A stretch of 64,000 nucleotides of DNA from Locusta migratoria (GCA_026315105.1 CM048744.1:904995094-905059093); one strand, 5' to 3'. Numbered from the stretch's first letter, positions 10,034 through 20,133 are shown. Numbers and translations are program-made. The notes: generated from the sequence alone by a model not told the origin.

Positions 10034-10492
10034 CCCTTTCAGAATTGTGTGGATATGGTTTTGCTCGTTTTATTACTTTATGATTCACGCTAGGGCCTGC
10101 ATCACACAATCGAGGACGGACAGTGGTAACGTGCGCTACGTGTTTTATTTCCATGTTTATTCACTGTATGACATCAGCAGTCGGCAAACTTGCAGTACAC
10201 TTACAAGGGCGGCAAGAAAGACTTGTTGACAAGGTTTGATATCCTTCTTTTTATATGTGAAGCTATCATATCTGACAGCCAGTTGATTTTATTTGATCTT
10301 GTAATATTATTAAGTCATTCTTTCAAAGGCATATTACTGTAAGATGTTGCATCATAAAAATTTGTAGTAAAGGTCCAAAATAAACAATTTTTTGGAAAAC
10401 AAATGTATTTTCTTCCTATAATGAATTACTGTATTATTTTGTACCTTAAACGTACAACTCTACATTAATGTCACACCTTGGGTCTGAAAGGG
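10034..10492 (+). mobile_element. MITE with CCCTTTCAGA termini and TTAT duplication (copy 1)
   Basis: The ends are CCCTTTCAGA at 10034-10043 and its reverse complement at 10483-10492, giving a 459-bp element. Immediately outside are TTAT at 10030-10033 and TTAT at 10493-10496, a 4-bp duplication. An inverted second copy of nearly the whole interior lies at 12123-12550, which confirms that this is a discrete repeat. Four-base TTAA-like target sites and ends beginning CCC suggest a piggyBac-type origin, but no transposase is encoded, so the superfamily is an inference. Confidence 0.8.
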
Positions 10493-10496
10493 TTAT

Positions 10497-10876
10497 AAGG
10501 CCTGTAGGGGGTCTATAGTGTGTATCGTTAGAATACACTGTACTAGATGGCGTTCGCCAGGGGTACGTCATAAGCGCAGCGTATCCTCATTTGCGTGCAG
10601 GCAGAATCTGTTTTCATCACTGGAGACGACGGACCGCCAGTCCAAGTTACCGTCTGACGACATGAGCTTTTCACGGTGATGCTGTGGTGTGAATGGAAGA
10701 CGGGCTATAGATGTGCATGCCCGTAGTGCTACTGCTAGTAACCGGTTGGTGACCTTTTAAAAACTTGTGGACTCACTAACCCTCTTACCTGGGTTGATTG
10801 TTGTACGATCTGCCATTGGTGGCATTTCAATACGACGATATTGGCGAATGTCTGTGCCGTGTGGACGTCCAGCTCA
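10497..10876. other. unassigned DNA
   Basis: Balanced base composition with no large ORF. Probably part of a repeat cut by the SINE at 10877, because the text on either side has the same character, but the family was not recognised. Confidence 0.35.
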
Positions 10877-11074
10877 GCCGGCCGCGGTGGCAGAGAGGAC
10901 TGAGGCGCTCCAGTCACGGTCTACACGGCCACTGCTGTCGGGGGTTCGAATCCCCCCTCGGGCATTGATATTTGTGCCGTCCTAGTTCGTAAGTAGTTCA
11001 TAAGTAGTTTGTAAGTTTAGGGACTGATGACCCCGTAGCTAAGTCCCATAGACTATACAAACATTTGAACATTT
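10877..11074 (+). mobile_element. SINE-A
   Basis: Near full-length plus-strand copy: GCCGGCCGCGGTGGCAGAGA head, B box GGGGGTTCGAATCCCCCC, body GTTTAGGGACTGATGACCCC and end ACATTTGAACATTT. No duplication was identified with confidence. Confidence 0.9.
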
Positions 11075-11290
11075 TATAGTAATTCACTCTGTAGAACTAC
11101 CCTGCCCCTGGGAAGGCCGCAATTTGACCCCTTTCAGTTTCTCTCAGTTGGTTATAGGAAGCAAGAATGAGTCTCCGGGGCATAGCGCCTATCTCCTTCA
11201 CACGCTGAAGTTACTGGGTATGCACAGATGCAGCTATATTACTACAAGGACTTCCAGTCCGTAGCGTGACGCCTTAGAGAAAATGTTCAA

Positions 11291-11487
11291 AATGTTCACA
11301 TGTTTGTATAGCTTATAGGACTTAACTACGGGGTCATCAGTCCCTAAACTTACAAACTACTTATCAACTAGCTAACACTAAGGACGGCAAAAATATCCAT
11401 GCCCGAGGGGGGATTCGAACCCCCGACGGTAGTGGCTGTGCAGACCATGACTGGCGCGCCTCAGTCCCCTGGGCCACCGCGACCGGC
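11291..11487 (-). mobile_element. inner SINE-A nested in SINE-A
   Basis: Full-length minus-strand copy running from the ATGTTCACATGTTTG 3' end to the CCACCGCGACCGGC 5' head. It is flanked by a perfect 14-bp duplication GAGAAAATGTTCAA at 11277-11290 and 11488-11501. The duplication itself contains the end of the outer SINE, so this copy landed inside the 3' tail of the older one. Confidence 0.93.
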
Positions 11488-11644
11488 GAGAAAATGTTCA
11501 ACTGTGGCGTCATACTTACGAACTACTTATGAACTACCTTAAACTAAAGGCGACACAAACACCCATGCCCGAGAGGGGATTAGAACCCCCGACGGCAGAC
11601 GGCCGCGCGCACCGCAAAACGGCGCTCCAGTACGCGCGGCTAAT

Positions 11645-11827
11645 CATCACCACCTAAAACACAAGACTCACAACAGCCCGTGCTACGTCTTACAGACCAG
11701 GCCGCGGCCACCAGCTGAATGGCTGGCCGATGGGGCACGCCCACTGCCTCGTGGCGGCTAGCCAGTAAGCTGGCGGCCGCGGCCTGGTCAGTATGACGTA
11801 GCGCGGGCTGTCTTCTAGGTGGTGTTG
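11645..11827. mobile_element. 183-bp GC-rich foldback MITE nested in a SINE
   Basis: Long terminal inverted repeats of roughly 75 bp: the left arm has CACCACCT, then AACAGCCCGTGCTACGTC and CCAGGCCGCGGCCACCAGCT; the right arm is the inverse complement with a few changes. The central loop is short. It sits in the head of the outer SINE between two copies of GGCTAAT (11638-11644 and 11828-11834), a 7-bp duplication. Its GC content is high for the region. The superfamily is unknown. Confidence 0.8.
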
Positions 11828-11856
11828 GGCTAATCCACCGCGGCGCCTTAGAGAAA

Positions 11857-12122
11857 GACGCCATTCCGGGCCGGGCCACCCGGTACCACACTTCGGCTGG
11901 CAGGTACTGAAAAGTCAAGGCCAAGATATCCAACACAAAAAAGGCAGCAACTGAAGGGGTCGAAATTCAAAGGCGAAATCAGTACAAGGATGAAATGAGC
12001 TCTATCATTCAATGCAGCATGCTGAATACAGAAGAGGAACACTGACTGATGAACTTGGTACGATAGTAAGGTCTTAGGAGGGGATTTTGAACGAGGTCTA
12101 TTGCTAATGTAATGAACTATAT
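11857..12122. other. unassigned DNA
   Basis: Nothing recognised. It is the right flank of the SINE nest up to the second TTAT-type MITE. Confidence 0.4.
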
Positions 12123-12550
12123 CCCTTTCAGACCCAAGGTTGTAGGTGAGGTGATATTGATTTAGAGAGGGACGTTTAAGATACAAAATACACACGATAA
12201 TTCATTACAGAACAGAAAATAAATTAATTTTCAAAAATTTTGTACCAACATAATTGTTTTAGGCTTTCACTACTACAAATTCTTATCATCAACACCATCT
12301 TACAGTAACACGCATAAGAGCAGACGATCATATAAAATCTATTGGCTGCCTCATGTCAAAACAAGGATATCACTACCTTGTCAACAAGTCTTTCTTGCCT
12401 CCATTGTAAGTGTACTGGAAGTTTGCCGACTGTCGATACCACACTGTGTAGAAATATGGAACTAAGACACGTTGCGCACGTTACCACAGTCCGTCCACGA
12501 TTGTGTGAATCGCAAAGAAGTAAAGCGAACAAAACCAGAACCGCACAATT
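12123..12550 (-). mobile_element. MITE, second copy of the CCCTTTCAGA family
   Basis: Inverse-complement relative of 10034-10492. It begins CCCTTTCAGACCCAAGG and shares long blocks such as AGTCGGCAAACTT and AAGAAAGACTTGTTGACAAG when reversed. Identity looks like about 80 percent by eye. The far terminus is missing its last ten or so bases after ACAATT, so only one terminal repeat remains and no duplication can be read. Confidence 0.75.
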
Positions 12551-12799
12551 GTGCGTGCAAGACCTGGATATTACAAAAATCCAAGTTATGAGGAATCAGT
12601 TGATGAACTCCACGACAGCAGCTCTTGGAATTCACCAAAGAAGACGTCTATGAGACTGTGTCCAACACAGGACCTTTGTCGTTCACGGATAAATTTTAGT
12701 TTCTATTTATTTATCTGTTTCATATTGGGTAGATAGGTTCTGTGTGGAAGTGGGATCGCATTTTTTTAGTTCCTGACCTATGAAATTTTACAGCTATTC

Positions 12800-13150
12800 T
12801 GTTTAATTTAGGGGTTGGGAAGTCTTCTGTCCGAACACGCTGAGCTACTTCAGCAGCCACAGACGAAGCTAACTGTTATGCCTCTCGGTCCATTCTCAAA
12901 TCTTTACTTCCTACTTTCCAATTTTTACAGAAGTTGTCCTGCGAACTTTGCGGGATGATCACTCCTGGAAAGAAGGATATTGCGGAGAAATGGCAAATGG
13001 CTCATCCACAGCCTACAGACTGGCAGAATTAAATTTCCACACTGCAACGGAATATGCGCAGATATGAAACTTCCTAGCAGATTGAAACTATTTTCCTGAC
13101 CGGGCTTGAACTCAGGATCTTTGCCATTGTGTTCGAGTACCCGTCTGGGT
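12800..13150 (-). repeat. tRNA-like dispersed repeat with ATGAAACTTCCT motif
   Basis: Contains ATGAAACTTCCTAGCAGATT, GGATATTGCGGAGAAATGGC and, on the minus strand, an A-box-like TAGCTCAGCGTG near 12835-12856 and a degraded B box in GAGTTCAAGCCCGG near 13100. This is the layout of a widespread insect repeat in which a tRNA-like segment joins repeated units. Ends are approximate and no duplication was found. Confidence 0.5.
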
Positions 13151-13458
13151 TTATACTGCAAGTAGTAAACTTTTTGAAATTATAAAACCCCATTGTCTTC
13201 TACCCCCTCTAGTCTGGAGCAGGTGAGAGCATTATACATTGAAATCACTTGTTTGTGCGACGAAATTATACATTCAAGACGTATAATCTCAAACGGTATT
13301 ATGACGGGATGAGGGAAAAACTTGAGAATAAATATAATTGAATGCTAGTTTCCGAGCTTTGAGAAATTCTTTAAGATCACGAATAAACTCATGAGGTGGA
13401 GACTTATCAAGGAGACGTAACATCCAGTTCGCCGCCAAACATAATGTTCCTGGCATTC
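13151..13458. other. unassigned DNA
   Basis: No recognisable repeat or coding motif. Confidence 0.4.
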
Positions 13459-13471
13459 TCAAGAAAAAGAT

Positions 13472-13695
13472 GGAAATGGAAATGAGCGTATGGCTTTCTT
13501 GGCCGAGAGATCCCTTGCGGGATTGTTCGGCCGCCTTAGTGTAATTTTATTTGACGCCCCCTTGGCCACTTACGTGCCAATGGTGATGAGATGATGATGA
13601 TTAGGATAACATGCAACACCCAGTCCCCTGCTGAGAATCGAACCCGGGCCTCCTGCATGGTGGTCAGCGACGCTACGGCTGAGCTATGGAGGCGG
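13472..13695 (-). mobile_element. SINE-C, tRNA-derived, perfect TSD
   Basis: Minus-strand SINE: head CCGCCTCCATAGCTCAGCCG (A box) and B box GGGTTCGATTC. The body contains TGGCACGTAAGTGGCCAAGG, and the 3' end is GCTCATTTCC. Perfect 13-bp duplications TCAAGAAAAAGAT lie at 13459-13471 and 13696-13708. The body is unrelated to SINE-A, so this is an independent family. Confidence 0.9.
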
Positions 13696-13832
13696 TCAAG
13701 AAAAAGATAAAGCAGTTCCTGTTTGTAAGATTCCCAGCGCGCAATCTTTATGTAAGCTGCAGAAGGCACGCAAATTGTAACGTGCATCTTGACGAGCCTG
13801 AAATGCAAGTAATTTTCATTCATTTACGCATT

Positions 13833-14122
13833 GTTGGGCCTGTTGGACTTGGGGTAAGGAGCTCGACCGATAACCGAGAGGTCGCGGGTTTGAAACCCGG
13901 TCGGACCTCGGATTTTTCAGTCTGCGTTTTAACCCATCCTTCACGTCTCAACGATGTGAGGAGTCGCCAGAAACGACACGTGGTTCGGATTCCACGTTAA
14001 GCTGTAGGTCCTCTTTCCCTGGTTTGATAACTGGCATAGGCTAGGGACACGCAAGTCTCCGAAGTGGCGTCCAATTAAAAGACTTGCACCAGGCCAATGG
14101 GCAACACGAAATTATTATTTTT
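13833..14122 (+). mobile_element. SINE-B, tRNA-derived, perfect TSD
   Basis: Head GTTGGGCCTGTTGGACTTGG, B box GCGGGTTTGAAACCCGG, body with AGGCTAGGGACACGCAAGTC and ACTTGCACCAGGCCAATGGG, and an ATT-rich tail (ATTATTATTTTT). Perfect 11-bp duplications ATTTACGCATT lie at 13822-13832 and 14123-14133. A second copy is at 24487-24750 on the other strand. Confidence 0.92.
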
Positions 14123-14144
14123 ATTTACGCATTCCAAAGACAAG

Positions 14145-14465
14145 TTACAGCAGTCAGCAATCCGAAGATTGGTGTGAACACCACAGTGCTTTACTAGGCA
14201 TGGTCCTGTTTGGAGGTGGTATGCCGTTGCCTTCCTCCGACCTTCGAACTGACTTACCCAGCCAGTTATAGGGGGACCTACAGTTTAACGTGGGTTCCGA
14301 ACCACGGTGCTACTCGGTATTTTTCGCATCAGCAACACTACCAGAGGTGAAAGAAGTAGAAAGTGATAGATAAAAATCGTAAGGACCTAGTGAGGATGGA
14401 ACCCGTGACCTTTGGATTTGTAGTCTGGCATCTACCTCTATGCTATGGAGCCGCGCTCCTAGCCA
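14145..14465 (-). mobile_element. SINE-D, tRNA-derived
   Basis: On the minus strand the head is AGCGCGGCTCCATAGCATAG with B box CACGGGTTCCATCC. The distal body carries the blocks TTGCTGATGCG, GTCGGAGGAAGGCAACGGC and GTAAAGCACTGTGGTG. It aligns throughout with 16318-16640. The 3' part also appears alone at 30017-30094. No duplication was confirmed here. Confidence 0.8.
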
Positions 14466-14728
14466 TTGTAAAATCCGTAGATGAACCTATGGAAATGGGT
14501 AGGAGGGGAGATTAGTCTCAAGACTTGCAGTATATTTAGGTACTGATATTTTACGCGCAATTGCAAACTCTTGTTGTCCACCCTCGACCGTGAGATAATT
14601 TTGCTTCAGGCAGGGGAAGGGGATCATGGAATGTCTTTGAACCAGACAGTTAATTTCTCCGCACGGGCATAAAATGTTCAAATATTTGTAAATGTGAATG
14701 CTTTAGTGTCAACAGCCGTCATATATTC

Positions 14729-15030
14729 CATAAAACGCATTTTTAAAACCATCGGCTGTTTATTAAAAACCTTATATATCAACCAGTTTCAGTCAATAGA
14801 CCATATTCATAGATAAAAAGGTGTTAAAACGGATTGATAAAATGCAACATATAAAATACATCTAGTTTTTATACTGACTCCTGTTTGTCTCAACTAGATG
14901 TATTTTATTTGATGCATTTCACCATTCTGTTTTAACAACTTTTTATTTATGATGATTGTCTATTGACCGAAACTGGTTGATATATAAGGTTTTTAATAAG
15001 CAGCCGATGGTTTTAAAAATGAATTTTATT
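14729..15030. repeat. 300-bp near-perfect palindrome (138-bp arms, 26-bp loop)
   Basis: The left arm (14729-14866) and right arm (14893-15030) are inverse complements with only scattered mismatches. They include CATTTTTAAAACCATCGGCT, TTATATATCAACCAGTTTC and ATAAAATACATCTAGT. The loop is 14867-14892. The internal CCAGTTTCAGTCAATAG resembles the ACCGGTTTCGG motif of Penelope-like element ends, so this may be two such ends joined head to head; alternatively it is a foldback transposon. It would form a very stable hairpin. Confidence 0.85.
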
Positions 15031-15033
15031 AAG

Positions 15034-15214
15034 ATTGTAAATCTATCGGACTCAACTGCTTGGTCATTACTCCGTAGCTCACAAACTACTTAAATTAAGG
15101 TAAACTAAAGACAACACAAACACCCATACCCGAGGGGGGATACGAACCCCCGACGGCGAACTGCCGCGCGCACCGCAGCACGGCGCCCCAGTACGCACGG
15201 CTAATCCGCCGCGG
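15034..15214 (-). mobile_element. SINE-A, subfamily A3
   Basis: Minus-strand copy starting beside the palindrome: TTGTAAATCTATCGG, ACAACACAAACACCCATACC, B box GGGGGGATACGAACCCCC, and a head ending GGCTAATCCGCCGCGG. It is the intact relative of the SINE split at 11283-11843. Confidence 0.88.
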
Positions 15215-16317
15215 CGCAGGGTCATCGTCTGCCGTGTTGGAGGAGGGTGAAATGTGAAACAGCGGGCTGAGCAGACGTCTGAGTTGAAACAGCTTTGGTA
15301 GCTCCTGCTACGCCATTTTCGATGGCAGAAACTCTGGAGGTGGCGGAACTGAAGCGCCTTCGGCAGCAGACAAACGGGAAACAGGGAGGGGTCGCTATAC
15401 CTCTGACTGCAATACGTGAAGGGGCAGCTGGGACGACGCACCAGACAATCCCAAAGTTCACGCGGCTCCACAAAGTTAGACGGCAACTGTCGAAACAACG
15501 CCCACATCCTCCGCCTGCACGGGCTCGTAGGAGGAGGACTGGAGGCTGTGAACACAACGTGAATCGTATGTGACATAGAAGCTGTCCTCAATTTCAACGG
15601 GGAACAATCGCCTCAGAAAGACTCAAATCGCTACGGGATGCAATACTATCGGGCGGGTCAAGTTCTGCTACACTTAGTTTGTGTCTTTTAGAAAAGTTAA
15701 CAGGTGAGGGTTGACACCTTTGACATAATTGCAAAACAACATAATAATTATAGCTGTTTATTTTTTATTTAAATGCTACCGGTTTCGGTTAGTTTAACAT
15801 TTTCAAGCGTTAGCAGAGTTTAGCTAATAGCTTAACATTTCGTAACACAAAAATGCAAAATTGTTAAATAAGTATTTGTTGTCATTACTGTACTCCTTAT
15901 CGATATTACGACAGTGGCTGTCTGCTACAAACTGTGTCTTTGTTGAGGTTTGTCTTTGACAACAAAAATCCCCTCGCGACAATTTAAAGATTGATGATCC
16001 CTTTCGTTACACAAAAATAATGTCCCACTCCTGGACATTGACAAGATATCCACAAATTTTGCAGATATGATGGTATCTCCATTTCAATGGAACAAATAAT
16101 ACAGTACTGAAGCCTGAGTTGACCATGGTTCCCAGAAAATTCCGTTTACATCACCTTATTGAAGCAAAGCGCATTGAACACACTGATAACTTCCGGCGGC
16201 AGGCCTAAAACTCACACTTTTGCATACTCAGCATCATCATTAGCAAAAGGAGCAACAGTATTTAATCCATCCGCTAGGCGGAAATTGAGAACCATACTGG
16301 GTTCATCGGTTCCTTGA
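15215..16317. other. unassigned DNA with a PLE-end-like motif
   Basis: No gene recognised. GCTACCGGTTTCGGTTAGTT followed by TTTCAAGCG at about 15772-15810 matches the general form of Penelope-like 3' ends seen at 22650-22680 and suggests a small PLE remnant. ORFs around 15080-15600 run through the adjacent SINE and are not credible genes. Confidence 0.4.
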
Positions 16318-16640
16318 CGTAAGGTAAAGCAGTTAACAATCCGAAGATTGGTTTGAACACCACAGTGCTTTACTAGGCATGGTCCTGTTGGAGGTAGTAT
16401 GCCGTTGCCTTCCTCCAACCTTCGAAATGACTTACCCAGCCAGTTATAGAGGGACCTACAGTTTAACGTACATTCCGAACCGAGTTGTTACCCGACATTT
16501 TTCACATCAGCAACATTTCCAGAGGTGAAGAAGTGGAAAGTGACTAATATGTATCGCAGGACCAGATGAGGATCGAACCCCCGACGTTTGGATTTATATT
16601 CTGGCACTCTACCACTGTGCGACCCACTAGTAACTACGTG
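16318..16640 (-). mobile_element. SINE-D, second copy
   Basis: Same block order as 14145-14465: CAATCCGAAGATTGGTTTGAA, ACCACAGTGCTTTACTAGGC, GACTTACCCAGCCAGTTATA, and a minus-strand B box GGGGGTTCGATCCTCATC with an A-box region GCGCACAGTGGTAGAG-like at the head. It is less decayed in its tRNA part than the first copy. Confidence 0.85.
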
Positions 16641-16679
16641 ACCCAATTAATTCTAAATACTGTAACATCTAGACCTTTG

Positions 16680-16960
16680 CAAAACATTGAAATAAATGGG
16701 GAGGATGAAAATTTATGCTACACCCGGATTCGAAACTTGATTTGCCGTTTTGGGCCAGCAGTCACCTTAAGCTATTTGCAACCATCCCCATTTCTCTTCC
16801 GCTCTTTTGTGGACGTGTGTTCGTTGATCATTCCGCTGCTGGCTGAGTTTTTCGTTACAAAAGGCGGGAAGCCGTCTGACGGTAGTGCTAGGCCACCGCG
16901 AAGGCTAAGCTATCCAAACACGATTCGCGTTCTTCAATCATTTGCAACTTATAGCACACC
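16680..16960 (-). mobile_element. SINE-E, tRNA-derived, degraded
   Basis: Minus-strand reading gives a tRNA-like TAGCTTAAGGTGACTGCT with B-box-like TTTCGAATCCGGGTG, then a tail region ATAAATTTTCATCCTCC. A second tRNA-like segment, GATAGCTTAGCC, lies further 5'. This arrangement resembles a common insect SINE in which the tRNA part precedes a CACAAATTTTCAT block. The 179-codon ORF across 16566-17105 is a read-through of SINE-D and this repeat. Confidence 0.5.
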
Positions 16961-17124
16961 AATACGATTACGCCCCGGACCATTCACGTACGTCCGAAAG
17001 AACAGACTCCACATCAATAACTGTACATATGCCCTCAACAGGCAATTAACTGTTTCTAAGCGAATGCATAAAATACGCGCAATCCCTAAAGGGAATCAAG
17101 TGTAGGCTGCAAGCAAGAGGAACT

Positions 17125-18300
17125 GTTATTGTTGTGGACTTCAGTCCACATACTGGTCTGATGCAACTGTCCACACTACTCAATATTGTGCAAGTCTCTT
17201 CATCTGAGGAAACGTTCGGCAACCTACATCCTTTTGAATCTGCTTACTGCATTCGTCCCTGGGTCTTCCTCTACGATTTTTACCCCAACACACTTCCTTC
17301 TAATGCTAAGTCGACGACTCCTTGATGTCTCAGAATGTGCCCCACCAACCTATCCCTTCTATTAGTCAGGATATGCCAGAAACTCTTTTTCTTGCCAGTT
17401 CGGTTGAGCACCTCATTATTTACATGATCTACCCATCTAATTTTCATCATTCTTCTGTAGCACCACATTTCAAAAGCTTATATCATCTTTTTGTCTGAAC
17501 TCCTTATCAACCATGTTTCACTCCCATTTATTGCTACACTTCAGGCAAATACTTTCAGAAAGGATTTATTAACATTTAAATCAATATTGGGTGTTATCAA
17601 GTTTCGCTTCTTTATAAATGCTTTTTTCCCAAAGCCATCCTGCATTTTATATCTTCTCTACATCGGCCATCGGAAGTTACTTTGCCGGCCGCGGTGGCCG
17701 AGGTGACTGAGGCGCTCCAGTCACGGGCAGCACGGCCACTACGGTCGGGGGTTCGAAGCCCCTGTCGGGCATGGATATTTCTGCCGTCCTAGTTCGTAAG
17801 TAGTTCATAAGTAGTTTGTAAGTTTAGGGACTGATGACCCCGTAGTTAAGTCCCATAGGCTTTACAAACATTTGAACATTTTTTTTTTTTGAAGTTATTT
17901 TGCTACCCACATAACGAAACTCACTTACTACTTTTAATGTCTCATTAACTAGTCTAATTTCTTCAGCACCGCCTGATTTTCTGACATTACATTCCATTAC
18001 CCTCGTTTACTTTTGTTAATGTTCATCTTATATCTTCCTTTCAAGTCACAATCCATTCCATTCAATTGCTCTTCCAGATCCTCTGCAGTATCTGACAAAA
18101 TTACTATATCATTGGCAAACGGCAAAGTTTTATATTTTTTCTCCATGAACTTTAATTCCCTTTTTAAATTTCTCCTTGCATTCCTTCACTGCTTGCTCAA
18201 TGTACAGTTTGAACAACATTGTGGAAAGGCTAAAACCAAGTCTTACACCCTTCCCAATCTCTGCGTCCCTTTCTTGCCCTTCGACTCTAATAACTGCTGA
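17125..18300 (-). mobile_element. RTE-like LINE, 5'-truncated, SINE-interrupted, with TSD
   Basis: Minus-strand copy of the same LINE as 5173-6550. It begins (3' end) with the TTATTGTTGTGG complement of the CAA tail. WCYRRMMKIRWVDHV is readable near 17400-17465, and the RT block VIRVEGQERDAEIGKGVRLG near the 5' break at 18300. The flanks carry a perfect 10-bp duplication AAGAGGAACT at 17115-17124 and 18301-18310. A SINE-A lies inside at 17685-17890. Multiple stops and frameshifts are present. Confidence 0.88.
17685..17890 (+). mobile_element. SINE-A nested in LINE
   Basis: Plus-strand, full-length, with a T-rich 3' extension after ACATTTGAACA. A 12-bp duplication GAAGTTACTTTG (17673-17684) and GAAGTTATTTTG (17891-17902) differs at one base and lies in LINE sequence, so the SINE is younger than the LINE. 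Confidence 0.92.
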
Positions 18301-18326
18301 AGAGGAACTAATGGGAACTAATAAGC

Positions 18327-18480
18327 GTCGCCGATGGAGTTGCCGAACGTTGTAAGGCATCTCGCTGCGAAGCACGCAAGTTTTCGCCGTCGAAGTTTCG
18401 AGTCCTCTCTGGGGCATGGGTGTGTGTGTTCTCCTTGGGTTAGATTGTTTAAGTAGTACGATGACCATAGCAGTCTGAGA
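18327..18480 (+). mobile_element. SINE-A, subfamily A2, 3'-deleted
   Basis: GCCGATGGAGTTGCCGAACG head, CATCTCGCTGCGAAGCACGC, B box GAAGTTTCGAGTCCTCTCTG, then GGGCATGGGTGTGTGTGTTC and TTTAAGTAGT. The part between AAGTAGT and ATGACCA is lost, so the 3' end is uncertain. The variant matches the A2 copies at 2861 and 43532. Confidence 0.75.
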
Positions 18481-19801
18481 ATAAGTAAGCGTAACGTAAA
18501 CTGCACCAAGTAGTAAAAAAATATATTTTTGTCTATCCTGGGCCAGCGGAACAACACAAACCATGAAATATGGCCTCAGCTCCAAAGCGTGTCAACCATC
18601 TAAATATGGATTTAAAAAATAATAAAATCAAAATAAAGAAAACACAGACATGGTATAAATAAATAAACACTTCATAACATAATTTTGGGTAGTCACTGTT
18701 TCCAACTATAAACATTATACATAATACATCTTATGCTACGTTCCCACATCCGAGCCCGACAGTGAACGTGAACATCCGCTGGCAGTAGCTGTGACAAGGC
18801 GCCTTAGACCGTTTGACATATCCGCACGTCGGACCATTTTACTTTAAAAAGATTTATACATATCAGCAGAAAAATATAAATTTCAGTGTCAAAATAAGCC
18901 GTGTGGAACTGATCCGATAATATCAAATGCTAGTCGTTGATTGCTTGGCTACAGATGACGGGTGCACTTGCCAAATGCAAAAGTAACTGTACTTGTACGT
19001 GGAAATATCCTGGATGCCATGAAAATGGACGAAAAGAAGGCAAGGAAAGGGGGCAGCTGACCCTCCACCAAGGAAACACCACAAGAAGGAAAAGGAAGAA
19101 AAAAAGTAGACGAGAACGGCATTGTGACTCGGAAACACTCTCGAGTAAACGCAAAGCTGTATTATTCAGTACAGCCAAGTAGTAATCTCGCCACAGTGGC
19201 AGCACCATCTTGTATATGCCAGAGAAGCAGCGAAGTGAAACCTGTAGCGGCGCACACACCGGGATCCATGCGAGTGGAACGCCTCACATTTATCAAATTC
19301 AAAAGTTACGTAAATTGTGGACAACGAATACCCAAGTTACAAATTCAGGTGTTTTGTTTTCTGTCTTGTTTTTATGAGAGGCTTGAATCTATTTGATTAA
19401 TCCGATCAAATATTGGTTTTCGAATGTCGCTGATGAAACACGACTGGATTGAGTACGTCTGCTGTCAGATTTAGGCCACTCTTTGAAATTAAATAATTTA
19501 TTTTTGTTAATAGAGAGAGAAGTTTGTTAAGGAAGATATGTTACACATCTTTTTTCATCCGAGAATAATTTCTTATAAAAACTAGCTGCGAACCGGGCAA
19601 TGGTTGAACATTATTGTAATCGAAAAATTGTTAGGAATTTTTCAGTTGATTGTTACATTGCGAATAATTAACAATAAGTATTTACTGGGACACTCTATAC
19701 ATTCCAGGATATTAAAATTAAGTACGGGTTCTGCTACAAATGGTTAGCGTAATGCTCTAAGAGCAGCAACAGCATGAAAGGTGATTTAAGAACGGATCTA
19801 A
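18481..19801. other. unassigned DNA
   Basis: No known domain or repeat was recognised. A purine-rich stretch (about 19020-19120) gives a Lys/Arg-rich ORF that is compositional. AACTAGCTGCGAACCGGGC at about 19582 faintly resembles a Helitron-type end on the minus strand but lacks a clear hairpin. Confidence 0.4.
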
Positions 19802-19995
19802 TGTTCAAATGTTTGTTAAGCTTAAGGGATTTTATGCGGGATCATCAGTCCCTAAACTTACAAACTACTTATGAACTACCTACAACTAAGGACGGCACAA
19901 ATATCCATGCCCGAGGGGGGATTCGAACCCCCGACCGTAGTGGCCGTGCAGACCGTGACTGGATCGCCTCAGTCCCCTCGGCCACCGCGGCCGGC
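19802..19995 (-). mobile_element. SINE-A
   Basis: Full-length minus-strand copy from ATGTTCAAATGTTTG to the GCCACCGCGGCCGGC head, with B box region GGGGGGATTCGAACCCCCGA. It is close to the main consensus. No duplication was confirmed. Confidence 0.92.
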
Positions 19996-20133
19996 AGACG
20001 GGGAGTCATCGCGTGCTTAAACCCTTGTAATTTCGCTCGTAATCATCCGATTTTAATTTTTTTAAGAAAGGTCAAACTGCATACTACACATTATGTTATT
20101 AGCAATTTTTACGTAAATGTAGCCGATTTGGTT

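Larger units (their letters stand above)
11283..11843 (-). mobile_element. outer SINE-A (subfamily A3), carrying two nested insertions
   Basis: A SINE of a variant subfamily (head read on the minus strand as CCGCGG, tRNA-like part with CGCGCGGC). It is split into 11283-11290, 11502-11644 and 11835-11843 by a younger SINE and by a MITE. The whole is flanked by a perfect 13-bp duplication CGCCTTAGAGAAA at 11270-11282 and 11844-11856. This lets the original insertion be reconstructed and dates it as the oldest of the three events. An uninterrupted relative is at 15034-15214. Confidence 0.85.

Noticed and set aside
15079..15597. 172-codon ORF on the minus strand
   Set aside because: Its C-terminal part is antisense-type reading of a SINE-A copy and the rest has no recognisable motif.
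16566..17105. 179-codon ORF on the plus strand
   Set aside because: It reads through the tRNA-like end of SINE-D and the antisense of SINE-E and has no domain. Composite of repeats.
18937..19182. Lys/Arg-rich 81-codon ORF
   Set aside because: The basic composition follows from a purine-rich tract and no motif supports a protein.
19575..19610. Helitron-type end on the minus strand
   Set aside because: The CTAG-like motif is present but the adjoining hairpin is not convincing.
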